This document shows, one piece after another, positions 59,156-64,000 of a stretch of DNA of 64,000 nt; positions within the stretch are counted from its first letter, which is position 1; each line of letters opens with the position of its first letter. The notes under the pieces were generated by a model that saw only the letters and a list, made by a program, of their open reading frames with translations, had not been told where the DNA came from and did not search any database. A program made the position numbers and the translations under genes. Location of the stretch: assembly GCF_014639435.1 (NCBI RefSeq), contig NZ_BMFZ01000008.1:124001-188000 (forward strand). Reading direction: 5' to 3'. This DNA comes from Hafnia psychrotolerans. Lineage in GTDB: Bacteria > Pseudomonadota > Gammaproteobacteria > Enterobacterales > Enterobacteriaceae.

Positions 59156-59539
59156 TTACAGGCTTTCGGTGAAAGTACGGGTGATCACATCGCGTTGCTG
59201 TTCTGGAGTCAGGGAATTAAAACGCACCGCATAACCCGATACACGAATGGTTAGCTGCGGATATTTTTCCGGATGCTTAACCGCATCTTCCAGAGTTTCA
59301 CGACGCATCACGTTAACGTTTAGGTGCTGGCCACCTTCAACGCGAACGGTAGGCTGGAACTCCATCGGAACTTCGCGGTATTCGATCTGACCCAGATCAC
59401 TCACTGCAACGATTTGATCTTCATCAAAACCAGCTTTAGCACAAACGCAGCGTGCTTCAGCTTTCTCATCATCAAGCAGCCAAAAAGAGTTTTTCAGCGC
59501 TTCATTGTTGGCTTTAGTAATTTGGATTCCGGTGATCAT
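59156..59539 (-). CDS. grcA: Autonomous glycyl radical cofactor GrcA
   Basis: 127-residue stand-in for the C-terminus of pyruvate formate-lyase; it restores activity after oxygen damages the radical site. The radical residue is Gly102 in [18 protein letters not shown] precedes the ATG. A perfect FNR box lies upstream, in keeping with anaerobic/acid induction known for yfiD in E. coli. Confidence 0.96.
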   Translation of the reverse strand: MITGIQITKANNEALKNSFWLLDDEKAEARCVCAKAGFDEDQIVAVSDLGQIEYREVPMEFQPTVRVEGGQHLNVNVMRRETLEDAVKHPEKYPQLTIRVSGYAVRFNSLTPEQQRDVITRTFTESL

Positions 59540-59654
59540 GTATTGCCTCCGTTAATGACTACGAAACTGAGATTTTTAACATGACTGTCGTACAAAACTA
59601 ACGCCAGTCTTCTGTTCCTGATATCAGGTATAACAGTTGAAGACCCCGCATTCT

Positions 59655-59668
59655 TTGATAAATATCAA
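59655..59668. promoter_or_regulatory. FNR box upstream of grcA
   Basis: TTGATAAATATCAA matches the FNR consensus TTGAT-N4-ATCAA perfectly. It is 116-129 bases before the grcA ATG, consistent with activation from about -40. A weaker relative, TTGTAAAATATCAA, lies at 59750-59763. Confidence 0.85.
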
Positions 59669-59887
59669 CTTTAAACCTGTGGGTATTCTGGTTGGTCGGC
59701 AAATTAATGTTTTATATCAATTTTTACTGGTCAAAACTTTCAATTTAATTTGTAAAATATCAATTATTTTTGTACTCAAAACACACTGTGCGAGCCGTTT
59801 CTACAATCATTGCGCCGCATGGTTTCACTGCTATGCGCTTGCAGGTAAGCTAACGCGATTGAAATGATAGGAAAAAGGAGCGCGTTA

Positions 59888-60568
59888 ATGTCGACCACTC
59901 TCACCTGGCATGACGTTATTGGTGCCGAAAAAGAACAGCCCTACTTCGTTGACACCCTGAAGTACGTCGCCAGTGAACGCGCTGCCGGCAAAATTATTTA
60001 TCCGCCACAGAGTGATGTCTTTAGTGCTTTCCGCTCAACAGAACTCTCTGATGTCAAAGTCGTGATCCTGGGTCAGGACCCTTACCATGGCCCCAATCAG
60101 GCTCATGGCCTCTCCTTCTCCGTACGTCCCGGCATCCCTGCGCCACCTTCTCTGGTGAATATTTACAAAGAGCTGGCGACGGATATTCCCGGCTTCGAGC
60201 GCCCTGCGCACGGCTATCTGCAAAGCTGGGCCGATCAAGGCATATTGCTGCTTAACACAGTATTAACGGTGGAAGCCGGTCAGGCACATTCCCATGCAAA
60301 ATTAGGTTGGGAGACATTCACGGACAAAGTCATCGCCGCACTCAATGAGCATCGCGATGGGGTCATTTTTCTGCTGTGGGGATCTCATGCGCAGAAAAAA
60401 GGCAATTTTATTGATGCTCAACGCCATCATGTCCTTAAAGCACCCCATCCTTCACCACTGTCAGCCCACCGCGGTTTTTTGGGTTGTAAACACTTTTCCG
60501 CCACCAATACTCTTCTCGATAAACAAGGTTTAACCCCCATAAACTGGACGCCGGTGCTACCCACTTAA
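59888..60568 (+). CDS. ung: Uracil-DNA glycosylase
   Basis: Family 1 UDG that removes uracil from DNA. 226 residues. The catalytic Asp64 is in LGQDPYHG, and [13 protein letters not shown] carries the catalytic His loop. The ATG at 59888 ([10 protein letters not shown]) has AAGGAG upstream; the frame extends to 59864 without homology. It ends at a terminator shared with grpE. Confidence 0.96.
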   Translation: MSTTLTWHDVIGAEKEQPYFVDTLKYVASERAAGKIIYPPQSDVFSAFRSTELSDVKVVILGQDPYHGPNQAHGLSFSVRPGIPAPPSLVNIYKELATDIPGFERPAHGYLQSWADQGILLLNTVLTVEAGQAHSHAKLGWETFTDKVIAALNEHRDGVIFLLWGSHAQKKGNFIDAQRHHVLKAPHPSPLSAHRGFLGCKHFSATNTLLDKQGLTPINWTPVLPT

Positions 60569-60573
60569 AATAG

Positions 60574-60600
60574 AAAAGGCATCCCGCAGGATGCCTTTTT
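60574..60600. terminator. Bidirectional terminator between ung and grpE
   Basis: GGCATCC (60578-60584) pairs with GGATGCC (60589-60595), with AAAA before and TTTTT after, serving both convergent genes. Confidence 0.9.
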
Positions 60601-60617
60601 ATCAGATCACAACGGGA

Positions 60618-61205
60618 TCAAGCTTTAGCTTTAGATACCGCGACCATGGCGGGACGAAGCAGACGTCCATTCAGTCTGTAACCTTTCTGCATCACCATCA
60701 TCACGTGGTTCGGCTCAAGATCTTCCGATTCCATCAGCGTCATAGCCTGATGCAGTTCTGGGTTAAATGGGACGTGAACATCGCTCACGACCTCCATACC
60801 AAACTTGCTTACCGCATCCAGAAGGGATTTCAGTGTCAACTCCACACCTTCAATCATACCAGCCAGTTCGGCATTGGACTTATCAGCCAGATCCAGCGCA
60901 CGTTCCAGGTTGTCGATCACAGGCAACAATTCGCTGGAGAACTTTTCCAGGGCGAATTTATGCGCTTTCTCAATGTCCATTTCAGTGCGGCGGCGAATAT
61001 TTTCCACTTCCGCCTTGGCACGCAACAGACTATCGCGTTCGCGCTGCTGAGCATCGTTCAATTGGGCTTCAAGTTCTGCAATACGCTCGTCACGCGGATC
61101 AACGACTTCTGCCACCTCAGTTTCCGCTTCCGTATGCAGCGCTTGTTCCTGACTTAACTCATCCGGGACTTGCTCGTTAGGCGTTTTATGTTCTTTACTA
61201 CTCAT
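60618..61205 (-). CDS. grpE: Nucleotide exchange factor GrpE
   Basis: Exchange factor of the DnaK chaperone. 195 residues: an acidic, coiled-coil N-terminal half (about 30-90; [20 protein letters not shown]) and a beta C-terminal domain with [18 protein letters not shown] and [23 protein letters not shown] precedes the ATG. A sigma-32 promoter is present upstream, so heat-shock control is expected. Confidence 0.97.
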   Translation of the reverse strand: MSSKEHKTPNEQVPDELSQEQALHTEAETEVAEVVDPRDERIAELEAQLNDAQQRERDSLLRAKAEVENIRRRTEMDIEKAHKFALEKFSSELLPVIDNLERALDLADKSNAELAGMIEGVELTLKSLLDAVSKFGMEVVSDVHVPFNPELHQAMTLMESEDLEPNHVMMVMQKGYRLNGRLLRPAMVAVSKAKA

Positions 61206-61247
61206 GAATTTCTCCGCGTTTTTAGCATTAATCTTGATACTGGGCTT

Positions 61248-61276
61248 ATTATGGGGATCAAAACCACCGTTTCAAG
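61248..61276 (-). promoter_or_regulatory. Sigma-32 (heat-shock) promoter of grpE
   Basis: On the minus strand CTTGAAA (61276-61270), a 13-base spacer and CCCCATAAT (61256-61248) match the sigma-32 consensus almost perfectly, about 43 bases before the grpE ATG. Confidence 0.88.
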
Positions 61277-61341
61277 GTTTGCTTTCAAAGGTTCGGATAT
61301 TATGCAGGCGTTAAAAAAGCTTCCTGAGGATAACCACAGCG

Positions 61342-62220
61342 ATGAATAAAAAATTTGAGTGCATAGGCATTGTCGGCCATCCACGCCATCCTTCCGCGCT
61401 CGCTACCCATGAAATGCTTTATCACTGGTTAATCTCGAAAGGTTACGAGGTCGTCGTTGAACGCCAGGTCGCTGAGGACCTTAAACTTGAAGGTGCGCAA
61501 ACCGGTAGTCTAGCCGATATCGGGAAAAAAGCCGACCTGGCTGTAGTCGTCGGTGGTGATGGTAATATGCTCGGCGCAGCGCGTGTTCTGGCGCGCTATG
61601 ACATTAAAGTCATCGGCATCAACCGTGGAAACCTTGGTTTTCTGACCGATCTCGATCCGGACAATGCCCTGCAGCAACTTGATGATGTCCTGAAAGGGGA
61701 ATATCTCAGCGAACAACGCTTTCTTCTGGAAGCCATGGTGCGCTGCGAAGATCGCCAGTGTCGGATAAGCACAGCCATTAACGAGGTGGTTCTCCACCCC
61801 GGAAAAGTGGCACATATGATTGAATTTGAAGTTTATATCGATGAAAAATTCGCTTTTTCCCAGCGCTCCGATGGATTGATCATCTCCACCCCAACAGGTT
61901 CTACGGCATATTCATTATCCGGAGGCGGCCCGATTCTAACCCCAACACTGGATGCAATCGCGCTGGTGCCGATGTTCCCGCACACATTGTCAGCCCGCCC
62001 GCTGGTCATTAACAGCAGCAGCACCATTTGCCTGAAGTTTTCCCACATCAGCAACGACCTGGAAATCAGCTGTGATAGCCAGATAGCGCTGCCGATTCAG
62101 CAGGGAGAAGAGGTGTTGATCCGCCGCAGCGAGTATCATCTGAATCTAATACATCCTAAAGATTACAGCTACTTCAACACATTAAGCACTAAGCTCGGCT
62201 GGTCGAAAAAACTGTTCTGA
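61342..62220 (+). CDS. nadK: NAD kinase
   Basis: Makes NADP from NAD and ATP. 292 residues, as in E. coli. GGDGN (in [14 protein letters not shown]) is the catalytic motif, with [14 protein letters not shown], and [16 protein letters not shown] as the second conserved block. It is divergent from grpE and upstream of recN. Confidence 0.96.
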   Translation: MNKKFECIGIVGHPRHPSALATHEMLYHWLISKGYEVVVERQVAEDLKLEGAQTGSLADIGKKADLAVVVGGDGNMLGAARVLARYDIKVIGINRGNLGFLTDLDPDNALQQLDDVLKGEYLSEQRFLLEAMVRCEDRQCRISTAINEVVLHPGKVAHMIEFEVYIDEKFAFSQRSDGLIISTPTGSTAYSLSGGGPILTPTLDAIALVPMFPHTLSARPLVINSSSTICLKFSHISNDLEISCDSQIALPIQQGEEVLIRRSEYHLNLIHPKDYSYFNTLSTKLGWSKKLF

Positions 62221-62268
62221 TAAGCGATGCTTCACAGAATACTAAAAAATAGTGCATCGGAGGCTTTA

Positions 62269-62284
62269 CTGTATATAAAACCAG
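62269..62284. promoter_or_regulatory. LexA box 1 of recN
   Basis: CTGTATATAAAACCAG, in the context TACTGTATATAAAACCAGTT; matches CTGT-N8-ACAG with one changed base in the right half. It is the box nearest the probable -35. Confidence 0.8.
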
Positions 62285-62290
62285 TTTATA

Positions 62291-62306
62291 CTGTATGTAA
62301 TTACAG
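62291..62306. promoter_or_regulatory. LexA box 2 of recN
   Basis: CTGTATGTAATTACAG is a perfect CTGT-N8-ACAG, 22 bp (two helical turns) from box 1. Confidence 0.85.
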
Positions 62307-62308
62307 GT

Positions 62309-62324
62309 CTGTTTTTATGTACAG
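62309..62324. promoter_or_regulatory. LexA box 3 of recN
   Basis: CTGTTTTTATGTACAG is a perfect CTGT-N8-ACAG that ends at the recN ribosome site. Spacing from box 2 is 18 bp, and binding here would block initiation. Confidence 0.75.
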
Positions 62325-62334
62325 GAAGGTGATC

Positions 62335-63996
62335 ATGCTGGCGCAATTAACTATCAGTAACTTTGCCATTGTTCGTGAGTTAGACATCGATTTTCACCGC
62401 GGTTTGACGGCTATCACTGGCGAAACCGGTGCAGGTAAATCTATTGCGATTGACGCGCTGGGTCTATGCCTTGGCAGCCGTGCTGATGGCAGCACCGTAC
62501 GCCTTGGCGCAGCACGCGCCGATATTTGTGCCCGCTTCACTTTGGCCGATACGCCTTCCGCAAAACAGTGGCTGGCGGATAACCAATTGGATGAAGGTAA
62601 TGATTGCCTGCTGCGCCGAACCATCAGTGCTGACGGTCGCTCGCGCGGCTTTATCAACGGCACGCCTGTCCCGCTCTCTCAATTACGGGAAGTCGGCCAT
62701 CACCTGATACAAATCCACGGCCAGCATGCTCACCAGCTTCTGCTCAAACCCGAGCATCAAAAACAACTCCTGGATGCCTACGCTGATCAGCCAGTACTGC
62801 TGTCACAAATGCGTCAGGCCTATCAGAACTGGCACTACAGCTGTCGACAACTGGCACAATACCAGCAACAAGTAACCGAGCGCGAAGCGCGCCGCCAACT
62901 GTTGCAGTACCATCTCAAAGAACTGAATGAATTCTCGCCACAGGCAGGAGAATACGAACAGATCGATGAGGAGTACAAACGTCTGGCGAACAGCGGGCAA
63001 CTCCTTTCATTAAGCCAGAGTGCGCTTTGCCTGCTAGCCGATGGCGATGATCAAAACATTATGAGCCTTTTGTATACCGCTAAAAATCATCTGGTTGAAC
63101 TGGTTGAGCTCGACAGCAAAATGAATGATCTGATCGTTATGCTTGACGATGCCTCCATCCAAATCAGTGAAGCAAGCGACGAGCTTCGCCACTACGGCGA
63201 ACGGCTTGAGATGGACCCTAATCGTCTGTTCGAACTGGAGCAACGCCTGTCGCGCCAGATGAGCCTGGCCAAAAAACACCGTGTATCTGCTGAAGAGTTG
63301 CCGGAATTACACCGCCAACTACTGGAAGAACAACAAATGCTGGATGATCACGAAATGAATCAGGCCGAACTGAGCGAAACCGTGAATCTGCATTATCTTC
63401 AGGCATTAAATATCGCCGAGCAGCTCCATGACAAGCGGCAGTTTTTCGCCGATGAACTGACTCGCCTCATCACTGAAAGCATGCAAGCACTCTCCATGCC
63501 ACACGGTAAATTCAGGATTCAGGTGCAGTTCATGCCAGAGCATTTAAGTCAGGAAGGCGCAGACCGCTTAGAGTTCCAGGTCACCACCAACCCAGGCCAG
63601 CCGTTGCAGGCACTAGCTAAGGTTGCTTCAGGCGGTGAGCTTTCGCGAATCGCCTTGGCGATTCAGGTGATCACCGCACAAAAAATGGAAACTCCGGCAC
63701 TGATTTTTGATGAAGTGGATGTTGGTATCAGTGGTCCAACTGCGGCCATTGTCGGTAAACTCCTGCGTCAGTTAGGTGAATCCACTCAGGTCATGTGCGT
63801 TACGCATTTACCGCAGGTGGCTGGCTGCGGTCATCAACATTATTACGTCAGCAAAGAGACAGATGGCGAAGTGACAGAAACACGGATGAACCGGCTCGAT
63901 AAAAAGGCCAGATTGCAGGAGCTAGCCCGCCTGCTGGGTGGCAGCGAAGTGACGCGAAATACGCTGGCGAACGCAAAAGAGCTGCTGGCAGCGTGA
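62335..63996 (+). CDS. recN: DNA repair protein RecN
   Basis: SMC-like ATPase for double-strand break repair. 553 residues, as in E. coli. Walker A GETGAGKS is at 29-36; a coiled-coil middle region (about 155-370) is followed by the signature [14 protein letters not shown] and Walker [13 protein letters not shown], then THLPQVAG. I choose the ATG at 62335 with AGGAAGG upstream; the frame to 62227 overlaps three LexA boxes and is not coding. SOS induction is expected. The stop is four bases before the window end. Confidence 0.96.
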   Translation: MLAQLTISNFAIVRELDIDFHRGLTAITGETGAGKSIAIDALGLCLGSRADGSTVRLGAARADICARFTLADTPSAKQWLADNQLDEGNDCLLRRTISADGRSRGFINGTPVPLSQLREVGHHLIQIHGQHAHQLLLKPEHQKQLLDAYADQPVLLSQMRQAYQNWHYSCRQLAQYQQQVTEREARRQLLQYHLKELNEFSPQAGEYEQIDEEYKRLANSGQLLSLSQSALCLLADGDDQNIMSLLYTAKNHLVELVELDSKMNDLIVMLDDASIQISEASDELRHYGERLEMDPNRLFELEQRLSRQMSLAKKHRVSAEELPELHRQLLEEQQMLDDHEMNQAELSETVNLHYLQALNIAEQLHDKRQFFADELTRLITESMQALSMPHGKFRIQVQFMPEHLSQEGADRLEFQVTTNPGQPLQALAKVASGGELSRIALAIQVITAQKMETPALIFDEVDVGISGPTAAIVGKLLRQLGESTQVMCVTHLPQVAGCGHQHYYVSKETDGEVTETRMNRLDKKARLQELARLLGGSEVTRNTLANAKELLAA

Positions 63997-64000
63997 AAAT

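Overview
The window is a piece of a chromosome of an Enterobacterales member. Gene content and order match the Enterobacteriaceae/Yersiniaceae core, and protein details fit the Yersiniaceae best (for example the MltF N-terminus MTRIKLNYF, an ung-grpE link, and yaiA/aroL/mak/rdgC in conserved order), so a Rahnella/Serratia/Yersinia-like host is an inference. I saw no tRNA, rRNA, IS element, prophage or CRISPR array.

Layout. 1-271: 3' end of ggt. 0.5-7.2 kb (minus): proY, brnQ, a MetE-like methyltransferase, and phoB-phoR behind a clear Pho box. 7.5-12 kb (plus): sbcD-sbcC nuclease. 12-17.2 kb: an accessory module of an AraC-type regulator and a small-molecule kinase (minus), divergent from a class-III PLP enzyme and an ethanolamine-type permease (plus). 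I read it as an amino-alcohol kinase/phospho-lyase catabolic system. 17.3-19.7 kb: mak, rdgC, ppnP. 19.9-24.1 kb (minus): a second accessory module of IclR regulator, OPT-family transporter, DUF1177 protein and AroM-like protein. 24.4-25.5 kb: yaiA, aroL and a possible small membrane protein.

25.7-33.6 kb is a junction zone joining two blocks that lie far apart in E. coli. It holds a PmtA-like methyltransferase, a small DUF1471 periplasmic protein, yedI, yafE with a divergent MmyB-type regulator, a GNAT acetyltransferase, sseA, agp and pagP.

33.8-64 kb follows the E. coli purL-recN region: purL, mltF, tadA, pgpC, murP, murQ, murR, yfhL, acpS, pdxJ, recO, era, rnc, lepB, lepA, then an inserted unknown membrane-protein gene, rseC-rseB-rseA-rpoE with an rseD-like leader ORF, nadB, trmN, srmB, grcA, ung, grpE, nadK, recN.

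Regulation visible in the DNA: Pho box (phoB), PurR box (purL), two near-identical putative MurR operators 33 bp apart (murQ/murR), RNase III-type leader hairpin (rnc), FNR box (grcA), sigma-32 promoter (grpE), three LexA boxes (recN), palindromes at the IclR module, a possible MetJ box, and many intrinsic terminators between convergent genes. Several starts are GTG or TTG with good Shine-Dalgarno sequences (phoR, mak, agp, pagP, tadA, mltF, pgpC).
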